Assembly: GCA_000226015.1 (NCBI GenBank)
Contig: JH156065.1
Coordinates: forward strand, 91,947-136,813
DNA from: Mnemiopsis leidyi
Taxonomy: Eukaryota; Ctenophora; Tentaculata; Lobata; Bolinopsidae
Length of the DNA stretch: 44,867 nucleotides
Reading direction: 5' to 3'
Shown: positions 24,098-35,875 of the stretch, piece by piece
How positions within the stretch are numbered: position 1 is the first letter of the stretch
Layout: each line of letters opens with the position of its first letter
Program-made: the position numbers and the translations under genes
The notes under the pieces: generated by a model
Told to the model about the DNA's origin: nothing
Database searches by the model: none
The model's input: the letters and a program-made list of their open reading frames with translations, nothing else

Positions 24098-24784
24098 ACA
24101 GCTCTGATATTAACGATTATTTGAAATTTGAATCTTATTAATTGAAAATAGAAATGATATTCATTATTACATTCTTAATAACGGATAAACCATTCGATTT
24201 TATTGTTAATTCTAAATTCTTTGAGTAATCATAATTATAATTATTGTGTGCAAGTACAATAAAGTAGTCAGTGTAACATTATCAGCTGTTGACGTTACCA
24301 CATTTCCTCATGAGGCGATGTACTTTCCTTTAGTGCAAAAAGCCTCGGCTTTGAAGGATCTTTACTTGACAATGACATGCAGATGGAATAAAAACCCAAA
24401 TCCTTTATCTTGCAAGATCTTTCCACTTCTAAGTTAAATCCAGATTTTGGGGACTAACAGAAAAAGCTTCGAGATTGAGAAAAACAAGGTATTCACATAT
24501 TTGAAGCTCTAGTAGCCGAGTCCAGGTAAGATCATTCACACAAACCTGACAAGCTTGTAGTGTCCAGTAGTCAGTACAACTACACACCCCTGACCCCAGC
24601 TGGCACAACATTGAAAGGAGTGCTGCTAAGTGCGGCGACTTAACATCCAACACTTGACCAGACGTGCTTCAATACTCACAGATCCTACCGCCTGATATTT
24701 TTACCAATCTTGACTTGAGTTGTAGTTTACAGCCCTTTTAACAAACCAAAGTTCACTTTCCCATCCTCTCCACACTTAACAAAT

Positions 24785-26314
24785 ATGTTACGAGTTTTCG
24801 TTTTCCTGATCACGTTCGGTGTAGTGTTCAGTGCATCTCTGAGTTGTAGTCATGATGGAAGGTTCTACTCTTCTGGAAACAAAGTTGTTGTGTCATGTAC
24901 AGACTGCATTTGCGAGGAAGGTAAGACTAAACTAAAATCAATCTCACAACTTAAAAAAAGTTTGTGATATGGACACCTCCTAGTCCTATTCCCATGGCAA
25001 CCTTAGCCTCACGTTGCGGAACAAAAACGATTCATTCTGATACAATTTGTTTGCAGGCAAGATAAAGTGCCCAAAAGAGTTGGTTTGCCCGAAGAGTTGT
25101 TCCTACCAGGGCGAAGAACACGATCATGGCTCCAGCTGGCTAGCTTCTTGTAACACGTGTGTTTGTGACGACGGTGTCACCATTTGTGATCAGAGACAGG
25201 TCTGCTTCTGCAAATTAGCTACTTTAACGGGAAGATTGCAAAACTGACAGTGATACTTTTACTCACGAAAAGTCCTCCTATAGAACGAGAATTAAAAATT
25301 AACTTGCAGAAAAAATGAAATTAAGTCTATGACTGCTCATGAAAAATTTACCGATGGTTTGATATTGGATATGGCAAGATGATATGAATGATATCCTTTT
25401 AACAATCTAACGGAACGTTAATCAGCTTTAACTTTAAGCTGAGACGGATATAATCTCGTCAAAATAAAATTGACGACGCATAGGTATCACAGCTGAAAAT
25501 GACATCACAGTCGACAAAACCTTTCACAAACTTTTACTTTCAAGTGCAAAGACAGATGTGAGGTTGACATGGGAAAGACAATAATGGCTGGGGACACGTT
25601 CAAGCGTGATTGTAACACCTGCACGTGCGAAGGAGGCGATGTTATCAGCTGTACAAAGAAGACCTGTCATTGTGTAAAAGGTTTGCTTGAACATTTTTAA
25701 TGGCCTAATTCAAAATCTGTATCAACATAAGTTTCAATTTTATACTTTCTAACGATACCTTGTCTGGTCAACGATTAACTTATAAACTTACATCTTGATT
25801 TTCAAATGACTGTTTTGAGGGCGCATTTCAAGACCGAGACCATCAGAGTACAGAACAAATATTATAAGCAACACATTATGAATAGGTTTAAGTTTAACGG
25901 AAGGAATGAAAACGAATTTCCAGATGATGGCTCTGAGCTAGCGAACGGAGATTTCTTCAAGGACGAAAGCTGCAACCAGTGTGTGTGCCACGATGGCGAA
26001 ATTTCCTGCGATGTTGGCAACTCCTGCATGAAAGGATGCTTCTTGAACAATATGTTCAATCTGAGGCACGGAGGTCTGTCCAAGTACATATATTTGTTTG
26101 CAGCTGGATAAATAAGTATACGACTTTCTGCTTCGCTCAGAAACTAACTTGGTCTATAACGATGTACGCAATTAATTAAGATAAAGTTCTTACTCCTAGT
26201 CCTTGTGCTTTTAAAATCACACAAACTTCTCCCCCAGAGAAAACGAAGATCGACTGTCTGGTATTCCAGTGCAACAATGGAACACCCCAGGTCATAGAAA
26301 ACGTGTGTTCCTAA
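24785..26314 (+). CDS. Secreted protein with four pacifastin/VWC-like units, five exons, 213 aa
   Basis: Exons are 24785-24920, 25057-25199, 25545-25680, 25924-26073 and 26238-26314; all phases agree (642 nt). A signal peptide (MLRVFVFLITFGVVFSASLS) is followed by repeated units centred on CTDCICEEG, CNTCVCDDG, CNTCTCEGG and CNQCVCHDG, each with a later C(x3-5)C pair. This follows the light-chain pacifastin signature CNxCxC-x2-3-G-x3-6-C-x4-C; the third unit also has the typical CTxxxC (CTKKTC). Pacifastin domains inhibit serine proteases; VWC domains, with a similar CxxCxC core, bind growth factors. Domain type is therefore an inference, as the first-to-second Cys spacing is longer than in arthropod pacifastins. 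Exon boundaries fall within or between units. The protein ends with a short Cys-containing tail. Confidence 0.78.
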
Positions 26315-27073
26315 ATTATTTTCCAGCTTGAACGCGTAACATACACGTGTAGCCTGTGAAAGGACATTTCTTTTTCTAATGAAGAATCTAGTTTGAATCT
26401 TAGTTTGAAACTAATTGTTAGAAACACGTTCATTGATACCTTCTTTAGTCTCATACATGAGTCGAGTGAAGCTCTTAAACAACAAATTGATACATATATT
26501 TGATTAAAAGACAAAACATTGATTTATGGATTTTTGATTTTTACAAATTTCAATTGAAAACATGATTGCACGGCAAACAAATAAACAACAGATGCTGTAA
26601 AATTAATGCACCATTAATGCACCATGTGAATGTCAGATACTCTCCATATTATTTTGTTACAAACTTCTACACGATCTGTTCAAACTTCAACGGCGAAATC
26701 ACAATATAGATTGAAATCTTCAAGTCTGATTTCAATGATAAAACACCCACATAAATATTTGTAAACTTTTTTGTAGGCGAATTTTAATCAATTAACGTCT
26801 TGCAAGAAATGGCCAAAATCTCTCCAACTATCTTTATGGTCTGACATACAGAAATATAATTTCGTTTTAAGGTCGACCTTGAAAAAAAGTACAAAAAGTT
26901 TCATTCAGCTCCAGACTGTAAACATGAAAATATCTTACATGTAACATAACATATTCCGGAATCATAACACAAATATATACAAATGTCAAATTCAATCTCC
27001 AATCTCTGAAGAAAAGTTTCCGATAGGAGTCTTGAAGAGAAGATTACTCACAATGATACGGAAATATTTCCAT
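26315..27073. other. Spacer between convergent genes
   Basis: AT-rich DNA lies between the end of the pacifastin-like gene (+) and the end of the syntaxin gene (-). It presumably holds both 3'UTRs; an ATTAAA occurs near 26503 on the plus strand. No reading frame or repeat of note was seen. Confidence 0.5.
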
Positions 27074-29318
27074 CTAATTCTTTTTCCTCGTGGTGGCCCA
27101 AATAATAATACCCAAGACGATGCCGAACACAACGAGTATAAGAAGAAAGAAGAATACTTTTTTGCGGTACTTGCTCTGGTATTCTGATGCTTTCTCCAAC
27201 TGAACAACGCCATCGTCGATGCGATCACGTGCAACTTCGACGTTGTGTTCAATGTTATCTGAAAAAGAAATGTGCTGTCTGATACTGGGGATAACTGGGA
27301 TACCAAGAAGTACACACAATACTTATCGCTGGATGTTATAGCAAGTACGATTTTCTAGAAACACGAAAAATACGATATTCTCTTACCGATCATATCGCCC
27401 TGCTCATACACCATAGTTCCAATCTCTCGGAATATCTCGTTAACCGTCACCATATCGGTCTGAAAACAAACATGTCAGAGAAATTTATTAGGCTCTCAGA
27501 AATTTATCAGGCTAGGCTTTCAGCTCTCTTTTGGGGTGATTTCCATATCTCGCGAGAGGTTATTAAAATTTTGAAATGGAGCAGTGTTCCTTTACCTCAA
27601 GTTTTCGTATCGCTTCTTCTCTCTCGTTGATAAGAGCAGTGGTTGTTTCCAAATCGTCAGTAAATTCTTGTAGTTGAGCTAAGTTCTGCTGCCTGCAAGG
27701 TGATGGAAGTAAGTACTTGTAGACGAGCCTGCATGTGTATGTTGAATCGATCGACAAATGATGAACTTGTTTCTGCAAATTCACCGGGCATCGCGTGCTT
27801 ATTCTTAACGAACACTTTACATCGATGATCGAAGTCTTGACTTTGCGTACATAACCAGTCGAATTATCGTGCGTCAGACATGCTGACATCATAAATTCAC
27901 ACGTTTCTTAAGATCGAGTTACGACTTAGCTTCCTGACTGTAAATGGTTTAAATGCAACTCTGAACGTCCATTAAGTTGCGAAATACACTCCTGAATGAA
28001 CAGACTCCTGTGGCTATGTCTGTTACAACGAATTGTGAGAGCTACGCACAGCGCATCAGGCGAAAACGTGACATTTTGTAATGATCAGAGACATAAGGTT
28101 TGGCCACGCTAATGTCATTGCGCCCTACATCTTCGACATTATAAAGTGCGACCATATAATGCATCTCCAAAATTAGTGAAGTCACGAGGCTTTCCAAACA
28201 GGGTCTTACGCAATCAGCCCAATCTACAATCTCTAGTCCTTTCAGTGGTCACTGTTTGCTTCCCAGAATTTCTTGCTATTCCATAAAATCATGCAGTATT
28301 TTCAGTCATGAATAACCCTCTGTTTACTTCACCCTTCTCTACTTCATTATTACCAATTCACTATTACCAATTCTGATTACAATTCTCTGCATCTGCAACA
28401 AACCTGCTATCATCATCCATGAGACTGTCGTTATCTGCGTATGCAGTGTCCACAGAAGGCCGGTTTGATATTTCGTTACGGAGTGAGGTAGTTCTGGATC
28501 TCATCCTGGAAACAGCTGCCCTTTCTTTATCGGCTTCTAACTGTGGGGTGGTGTGGTATGGAAGAAGAAGTAGGACAGAACTGTGTGTTTTAAGTTTTAG
28601 CCATCGGAAATACAATAGAGAGAACTTAGCTTTAAAGTTAAAAACAAATTCGCACCAGCTGATATTTCTTGAACTTTTGCAGTGCTTCACTGAACTGTTG
28701 TTTCAGTCTTTCTACTTGAATTTTTCTGGATTTCTGAGAAACGTGTGGGTTAGAAGAAGGAGAATCAAACAATTCGAACATTACTAGACAGACAAACAGA
28801 CAGACAGCCGGACAGACAGACAGACAGACAGACAGATAAATTGTCAGCAAGGCAGATATGAAAGCAAAAACACACTTGTTCTTGGGGTGATCCCTCTTTA
28901 CACAAGTCAGTTGCTTGTCTGAACATTTCCCCAGTAGTTTCAATACTTTTCTGCACCTCCGACCTCTTGGTATCCAACTGTTTCTTTACATTAGGAGTTT
29001 CACTTGGAGTTCCAAGTTGGACCACTAGCTTCTGCATTGCAGTGACTGAAATTATTAGAATGTATAACTTATCGGAATAGTTAACATCAAGTAGATTTGT
29101 TAACATAAAGAGATAGTTAAAATAAGGTAATCAATTAGTTGGAATATTCAATACTTCGGTGGAGCGATTGCATCGTTAGTTCTCGTTTAACATACATTTT
29201 TAAAGAAAAAAATCAAATACAAAATGTTTAACTTAGAGAAACAACAAATTTACTGACCATTGCTGCCGATTTTGAAGATAGCACTGCCTATTTTCTGACA
29301 TAGCTGATCGTAGCTCAT
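27074..29318 (-). CDS. STX12: Endosomal Qa-SNARE, syntaxin-7/12 type, seven exons, 266 aa
   Basis: Exons (minus) are 29318-29258, 29045-28876, 28733-28656, 28540-28404, 27692-27596, 27459-27387 and 27258-27074; phases agree (801 nt). Qa-SNAREs of the STX7/STX12/Pep12 group drive fusion of late or recycling endosomes. The N-terminal part is the three-helix Habc region (MSYDQLCQKIG at the start, then SRKIQVERLKQQFSEAL). The SNARE motif spans about residues 175-235 (INEREEAIRKLE, then NEIFREIGTMVYEQGDMID) with the central-layer Gln in EQGD. A C-terminal anchor follows (KKVFFFLLILVVFGIVLGII). Length matches human STX7 (261) and STX12 (276). STX7 versus STX12 cannot be decided, so the symbol is approximate. 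A 3' splice site lies one base before the ATG. A GACA microsatellite sits in intron 2. Confidence 0.9.
28785..28837. repeat. (GACA)n microsatellite
   Basis: Imperfect GACA repeats occupy about 50 bases in intron 2 of the syntaxin gene. They give artificial Leu/Ser/Val/Cys-rich frames on the minus strand. Confidence 0.9.
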
Positions 29319-29779
29319 CCTAAAAAGTAAATCATAGACCTAATCTACAACTATGTATTCATGTGTCTACAGTACACACACAAACAGCGATAACAGTAAC
29401 ATAACGCTTAAAAGCAAGATTTATAATTGGAGCGGACTCCAGAATTAAACGCAGAATTTGTTAGATACATATACATAGTATAAAATTCATTAACAAAACA
29501 ATCGTAACAAAATCGTTTAGCTTTTGATACATTTTCGAAGAGGACTTAGGCTTAATATATCCTGCAATGTGAGAACAATCATGTTACATGATTTACAGGC
29601 TTAATTATCAACAAAACAAAAATTGAACAATTGCATCATAAAGAAAAATGTCATATTATTATCCACTGAAGATCATTTAAAAATTTTAAGAATTGATTAA
29701 GGATATCAACTCAGAAATAGAATTTACTCCATTCTTAATTCCTGTGTAACATTCTACAACTCCCTTTATAACAACTGAC

Positions 29780-30850
29780 TCAGATTTCTAAATCCTGTGT
29801 GACATCCAGAAACACGTTGTACGACTCCCTATTACAATTCCCGTCAGCCGTGAAGACATACTTATGATAAGTCCCATCAAAACACAGGGCTATGACGGCG
29901 TTTCTGACGGCGGTGCCCGGGGTAGATCCCGGAGGTGCAAACACACAAATACACGGACACTCAGACCGCAAAGTAAACGATGTCATTCCCCATTGGGATC
30001 CCGCGTATCGTCCCAAATATCCCACGTTAGCGACGGTCAGTCTCTTGTTTAGTTCGGGGTTTTTAATGGCGAAAATATGAACAGTACCCTTGTCACTGCT
30101 GGCACAGAGATACGAACTGTCCTCGTTGAAAGTAATACTCTGTACTGTGGCAGTGTCAGTACCGCGTCTTAGTTCTATAACTAACAGTCTCGTTTTCAGA
30201 TCGAATACACGAATCAGAGTGCCTTTACCACTAGCGGTAGCGGCCAGCCCTCCACTGTGATTGATCGCGATACATTGTAAGTCTGTCCTGTGCGCGTTAA
30301 TGGTGGGAGGAGTAGAGGTAGCACCGACAGCGGCTCCAGCTGTAGATACGTCAAACAGCTGCAAACTTCCTGCACGCGTCCCCGGGAAAATCATCAGAGA
30401 GTTGTTGAGACTGGGGCAAAGTTCACAGAGACCGCGCATGTTGCTGCGTGTCTCTATTGTCTGCAAGTGTTTGGGGTCATGAGGAAAACTAAAGACGTAG
30501 ATTTTGTTAGTGAGTACTACGATGAGACGATCTCGTCTCATTTTTACCGCTCTGATCAAGGAGTCAAACGAGAACTCCAGGACAAATGTCTTCTGTTTAT
30601 CGTCCCAAATACGGACCATCTTGGCGCTGAATTTACTCTGATATCCACCTCCAACTAGCGCAATAAAGTTGCTGCGATGCAGCATCTCTACAATGCGCAC
30701 TGAACCAAAGTCTTCGAAAGATCCCTGCGTCAACTCCGCAAGCGGTTCAAGATTGTACACTCTGTATCCCGTTTCCATGGCAACCGCAAAACATGTGTTT
30801 GTCTGGTTGAATGTGATGTTCTGTATTGATTTAGCAGCGACATTTGACAT
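29780..30850 (-). CDS. WDR45: WD-repeat PI3P effector WDR45 (WIPI4), intronless, 356 aa
   Basis: PROPPINs of the WIPI family bind PI3P on forming autophagosomes and link them to ATG2. The whole protein is one exon and aligns end to end with vertebrate WDR45 (360 aa): FNQTNTCFAVAMETGYRVYN near the start, VEMLHRSNFIALVGGG, the PROPPIN motif LRRG at about 226-229 within ELRRGTD, then LCASSDKGTVHIFA and the tail CFDGTYHKYVFTADGNCNRE. LRRG followed by TD, and this tail, favour WDR45 over WDR45B. The two arginines of LRRG form the two PI3P sites. The ATG is preceded by TTTTTCCCAG|GTA, a strong acceptor. The lack of introns is unusual, as vertebrate WDR45 has many. The syntaxin gene follows 462 bases downstream and AAR2 ends 296 bases upstream. 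Confidence 0.95.
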   Translation of the reverse strand: MSNVAAKSIQNITFNQTNTCFAVAMETGYRVYNLEPLAELTQGSFEDFGSVRIVEMLHRSNFIALVGGGYQSKFSAKMVRIWDDKQKTFVLEFSFDSLIRAVKMRRDRLIVVLTNKIYVFSFPHDPKHLQTIETRSNMRGLCELCPSLNNSLMIFPGTRAGSLQLFDVSTAGAAVGATSTPPTINAHRTDLQCIAINHSGGLAATASGKGTLIRVFDLKTRLLVIELRRGTDTATVQSITFNEDSSYLCASSDKGTVHIFAIKNPELNKRLTVANVGYLGRYAGSQWGMTSFTLRSECPCICVFAPPGSTPGTAVRNAVIALCFDGTYHKYVFTADGNCNRESYNVFLDVTQDLEI

Positions 30851-31145
30851 TACCTGGGAAAAATGCTGATGTTCATCTTTTGAAGTCTAAATTTTGCGAT
30901 TATAGTCCATAGTTTATCAAATGTCGAGACTTTTAAATGATAACACTTGGTCAACACATTTCCCGAGTTCTATGAATGTGACAGTGTATGATATGTTGAA
31001 ACGTAAGAAAAAGGATTTAAGGTATAAGCATAAGAATTGGACACGAATACAAATATAAATGTTAAAATCAGTCTGATTAAAATAAATAAGTTAGAAAACA
31101 ATTCCAATTCCAACTAAAAACGACGGTCTGTAAAATATTTAATTA

Positions 31146-33591
31146 TCACGTCTCCACAACAACAGGATCATCGTCCTCACAATAACTAAAATCCCAACTG
31201 TAATACTTCTCCAGGTGAGTTCTAAACTTCTCGCCTCTACTCCTCAACTCACTGTTCACACCCTCGTCCTCGCGCAGTCCTTCAAACAGCGACTTAAGCG
31301 TCGTCACCAGAAAATTGTTACGCGACACGATATCGACGAAAAAGTCACTGGGAGTTTCTTTGAGGTGAAAGTGAAGAGTTCTGATGAAAGCTTTGTAGAA
31401 GTTTGGTCGTTGGACGAGACTTTGTTGCGCGCGGCAGATGGTATCGACAAGGAGTTTCCACTGTTCGAATGCGGAGTAGACATGACCGAGGAGAAACACG
31501 ACGAAGGAAATCTGTAGTTCACCCAGAAGTTCCTCTTCGGTTCCGGACTGTTCAATCAAACCTACAGGTTTATAGGGAATTACATTTGTATTGACGATTT
31601 GATGTAACTAGTGCCAACTTCTCATGTGACTATAAGAATTTTAGAAAGCTTCAAACTATTTATTTCTTAAAGTAACTAGTACACAAATACCCACAACATT
31701 AGACTCATAGAGAATTAATTCTTGAGAACTCGGAAAATGTAACAAACACTAGCACACAAACACTAGACTAACTTAACACTACTCAGCACACATCTACAAT
31801 ATTGGACAGAAGTAAATTACTTCTGAAGAAATGCAAAGAAATTAAACTCCAGAAAACGATCCTCTCTTACAAATTGGAGGAGGGGGGCAAGGCGCGGGGC
31901 AAGGCAGTAAAAAGTCTTTTATAGAGTTGATCCCCCAAGTTGACACTTACTGTTTAAAGCAGAAGTAGTATCCATGTAATACTCAGTAAGTTGGGCGGCT
32001 GTGTACCCCACTGTTGCTCTCTTCTTGTCGACTTTACTGAACCTTAAACAGTTTCCAAGGATTAGCAAAACATCACGTGAAATTCTGGATTCTCAAGCAT
32101 GCACACACTGCACAACTTCATGTTGCACAACAAAGCAGAACCACAACGAAATCAGGAATTAGCTGGACAAGATTGTCAGTTTTGGCATGAAATATGAGAA
32201 CATGAAACTCCGGATATATACTACAGTGACAGTTACCGTACTGAAAACTCTAATATTACTCACCTCATAACTTGGGAGTCGTCCTGGATAAAGTTAGCAT
32301 CCAGCTTGTCTTCCACGGAAGTTGCACGTGCGACGTCCTGCTCAGCGCGTGGGTTGGCGAGGAGGGGCGTGGCTGCGTGTATAAGAGTGCACTGGGGCTG
32401 TAATCTGGTTACTGTTGTAGGTGTGATGTGTGTTGTTAGGCTGCACCATCTGAGAGTACAGTGAAAGATCAAATAGTGCACGGGAGAAAATCTAAACGAA
32501 GCTTTCTGAATCGAAATGTATTAAGTACTGTGTCGTGTTAGTGGCTGAAAACACTGTCAAAGTAAGGAGGAAGTACACATTCGATAGAAAATGAACAATT
32601 CACGCACGCACGCACACACGCACACACGCACACAAACACACATCCACACACTACACATGGGAAAGCATGTCCAATGACGGAAAAGTCCAATAACGGAAAA
32701 GTTAACAAACCTCTGATAATGCTGATAAGGATAGGGCGCTAACATCTTGTCTATATCTTTAGGTTGGTACTGAACGTTACTATCTACAAGAGTCTCTTGT
32801 TGAACGTCGTATCTTTTTACCACTATCTGACGTGATTGTTTCAAGAATTTGAAGTTTGTTTCGGGACTATAAAGCACCCAATTTCTAGCAGCTTAAAAAA
32901 AGCAACGCAAATTATGCCATCCTTTTATTCTAAAGAAAGCTGTGCCATTAACGCTATCTATTTGGCGTTCGTCAGCCGTTGTATGAAGACATTCGATTCC
33001 TCTGAATTTAGTGACCTAATCTGAAAAAATTATTCAGAAATTTCAACTACCATGATACCACGTACCTCCTTCTCCTTGAATGTGTAAAAGAAGCCGGTCC
33101 TCGGAGCAACAGTTCCCTCCTTGCTAACTGCACTGTAGAAGATAAAGTGTAATCCAGGTGGAATCATCTTGAGTCCTCGGAAGTTAGGTCCTGTTGACCA
33201 GCTGGCGTAGTCAACTCCGAACTCTGTTCCTGGAATTCGGAGTATGTGATCAGAGTTTGTTACTGTGTGTTACCAAACTCTGTTCCTGGTATTCGGAGTA
33301 TGTGATCAGAGTATGTTACTATGTGTTAATGCACTCATAGCTTTACTGTGTTATCATTAGTTCGATCTAATTTGTTCTATGTATCTATCCATGATCCGTA
33401 TATATATCTATCTTACATGTAAAATTGAACTACTGTACACTAAACTAAATACACACAACACACAACACAGCACTACAAAATATGACGTGCCTACCTTTAG
33501 GCATGTCGTCCACAATGAGAAAAGCTCCGTGCTTGTAAAGCTCATCAATCTTATCCTTGTCTAGATTATACAGGGGCTGTGTAGCAGTCAT
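31146..33591 (-). CDS. AAR2: AAR2 splicing factor homologue, six exons, 356 aa
   Basis: AAR2 escorts Prp8 during U5 snRNP assembly. Exons (minus) are 33591-33495, 33229-33066, 32826-32711, 32449-32264, 32042-31951 and 31561-31146; phases agree (1071 nt). The N-terminal beta-rich domain starts KHGAFLIVDDMPKGTEFGVD and includes the family's PPGLHFIFYSAV. The last exon is the helical C-terminal domain, e.g. ELQISFVVFLLGHVYSAFEQ and TPSDFFVDIVSRNNFLVTTL. Human AAR2 is 384 aa; the middle is shorter here. A 100-bp tandem duplication (33541-33740) repeats the start exon upstream, leaving a second ATG at 33691. A 56-bp duplication at 33221-33332 repeats the exon 2 acceptor; use of the distal copy would shift the frame. 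The start at 33591 was chosen because only this copy continues into the conserved exon. Confidence 0.93.
32601..32655. repeat. CA-rich microsatellite
   Basis: Mixed (CGCA)/(CACA) repeats of about 55 bases lie in AAR2 intron 3, just downstream of exon 3 in transcript direction. Confidence 0.85.
33221..33332. repeat. 56-bp tandem duplication across an AAR2 splice acceptor
   Basis: Copies start at 33221 and 33277 and share actctgttcctgg(a/t)attcgg. Each carries the same polypyrimidine-poor CCAG acceptor on the minus strand; the proximal one (exon start 33229) keeps the AAR2 frame. Confidence 0.85.
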
Positions 33592-33740
33592 TGTAACTAT
33601 CTGGGTATATGTAATGTGACATCAAGTAACTACAATCTCCCTCATCAATCTTATCCTTGTCTAGATTATACAGGGGCTGTGTAGCAGTCATTATAACTAT
33701 CTGGGTAGCTGGGTATATGTTATGTGACATTAATTAAGTA
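33541..33740. repeat. 100-bp tandem duplication of the AAR2 start exon
   Basis: Bases 33541-33640 recur at 33641-33740 with few changes and a short insertion (gtagctgg). On the minus strand both copies encode MTATQPLYNLDKDKIDE. Only the copy at 33591 reads on into exon 1. The upstream ATG (33691) opens a 41-codon frame that overlaps the true start in another frame and stops at TAA. Confidence 0.9.
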
Positions 33741-34303
33741 GAAACCACCTGCCGTAAACAATGCAGTTTATCGAATAAAATGGGTATTTCAGTACTGATT
33801 GAGGAGTGTATCTCTTGTTGAATGTTTGGTTTGTCACTTTTTCCCTTGTAAGACTACTGTTTGCATCAAATTGGGGTTACACTTAGGTTATGGTACACAG
33901 TCTGCTCTAGTTGAAAGTAAAGCCTTACAGTGAATAAATGTTAAGCGGACAAACCGATAATATGCAACATTCCATCTAGATTTAAAACTACAGCTTAATA
34001 TGTGATCAGCTTTGAAAGATGAAAAAGTAAAGATTTTCACTCGGATATTATGAAAATATAAAACGCAGCTAAATTTGTATTGAAAGTCATTCTGAAACAT
34101 CATACTCAAATAAGAAAATCAGAGGTAGTTTATACAACTCCATTAAACACAGCATTTACATTAACATTAATTACTTTCCGTCATTGACAAAATTATCTTA
34201 ATATACATCATGCAATATGGTCATTAGTAATAAATTAACTTAAACCCTATAAAACAAATATTACTTATGATCCCTTATATAGAGATCCCCTATCATAAAT
34301 TGC

Positions 34304-35327
34304 TTAAATGGGCAGTGTACTCTGAGCCTTTTTCAGGACCGCCTTTGAGAACAGCTTTGTAAAAAACTTCAGTCCAGTGACGCCTCCAGGCACATAACTA
34401 AAGACATACCACAACAAAGCAACAAACTGTGCCATGGCACAGAACACAGTCAACAAAGTACTCTTCATGACCATGGCGGTGTAGATAGTGAGGAACAGAG
34501 TGGAGAAATAGGACACTGTGAAGGGGAGTCTGTCTCTCTTGACGAGGTGAGTGAGGTGGTTCCAGGGTCCCCACAACATGGAGAAACTTCCCAGAGTAAA
34601 CACGCTCCCGAGAGAGAACAACAGAACGTACTTCCTAGCTTTTATCAGGATGAAGGGGAGGTAGATAAAGGACAATCCGAAACATAACCAGCCCCCAAGA
34701 AGACAGGCCATGAAGCCCATGAGACGTTGCTGTTTGGACATGGCAGGGAGCCAGGGGTCTTCCTGGACGGCATTGTTCCACACGTTAGGGATCCAGGAGT
34801 TGTAGCCGCTGCCCTCGTTTGACATGGAGGTAGAGGCTTCTTCAGCTAGTAGTTCTTCTGTGTCACCCTGATCTGGAGAGATTGGGGTGAGAGCTCCTCA
34901 AAATGGGTCAATACATTGTTGAGTTAAATAGTATGGTACTTTTATGTGGATTTGGCCATGGTTGTTTTACTAATCTGATTAGCCGGTAGAAGGTCTAGGA
35001 GGAATTTCTGTGTTTTTTGTTAGATATAACACTAAACACAGGGTTACAATTCTAGAAGGATGACTGCTATTAACGGCTGGCTGCTATTAACGGTTTCAGA
35101 TTTTATTGCAATTGTCGTCCAAATGGCCCAATGGCTATACCTACGGATTGAATCAGGGAGTCGAGTCCCTACGGAGTCGAGTACTTTTAATAAATTTACT
35201 GAAATGAAATTTTTGAGCAAAGAAACTTCAAACAAATGCAAGTATAACGATTTAATACATGTATAATCATACCTTGTTGGTCTTGATTTTTGATAAAAAG
35301 CGAAGTAAACTTCTTAAGATTAGCCAT
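34304..35327 (-). CDS. SFT2D3: SFT2D3-type vesicle transport protein, two exons, 207 aa
   Basis: SFT2 proteins are four-helix Golgi membrane proteins implicated in retrograde endosome-to-Golgi fusion. Exons (minus) are 35327-35273 and 34872-34304 (624 nt; the junction splits an Asp codon). The cytosolic N-terminus is acidic (EELLAEEAS). Four hydrophobic segments follow: GFMACLLGGWLCFGLSFIYL, YVLLFSLGSVFTLGSFSML, VSYFSTLFLTIYTAMVM and TVFCAMAQFVALLWYVFSYV. ARKYVLLFSLGS and STLLTV match SFT2D3 rather than SFT2D1/2, as does the short C-terminal tail. Human SFT2D3 is 215 aa and intronless, whereas this gene has one intron. A short frame starting at an upstream ATG overlaps the start codon. Confidence 0.87.
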
Positions 35328-35875
35328 GGTGTTTACATGGTATTTTCATCTGTCTGTCTGTATGAAATAAATCGTTATTTCTCTAAAGTTTTAATTGGTT
35401 ACCAAAAGGAAGTGAATTATGATGACTTATTCGATAAATCTCACACATGATTCAGTAGTCAGTACCAAATAGGTAAGGTATTTCTTTTAAATCAGTAATC
35501 ACTCTACGTATCGCTCTTCATGTATGTTAAGTTTGACAGTGTGACGTGAAAGAGGACATTACAAGAGCTTCACAGGACATTAAGATACGAGAACATCAAA
35601 TACAATGTAACGTCTGATAAAAATACGAGAAATTTAATTTATTAAAAACTCTAGCAAAATAACAAAATGTACAAATACAAAGTACTATACAAATACAAAG
35701 TACTATACAACAAAATCATAGCCTAAGAGCGACAGATAAAAACGGAAAACAGTATCCGTAAAATTATATTAGAACACAAAATTTAGACAAATATTGTGTA
35801 CCTGATAACTGCAAATCATATTGCATCCGAGTTCCACCAAATAGAAAACTCATACACTGAAATTGAACACTGTGT

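Noticed and set aside
30261-30658. Plus-strand frames of up to 122 codons
   Set aside because: They are antisense shadows of WDR45.
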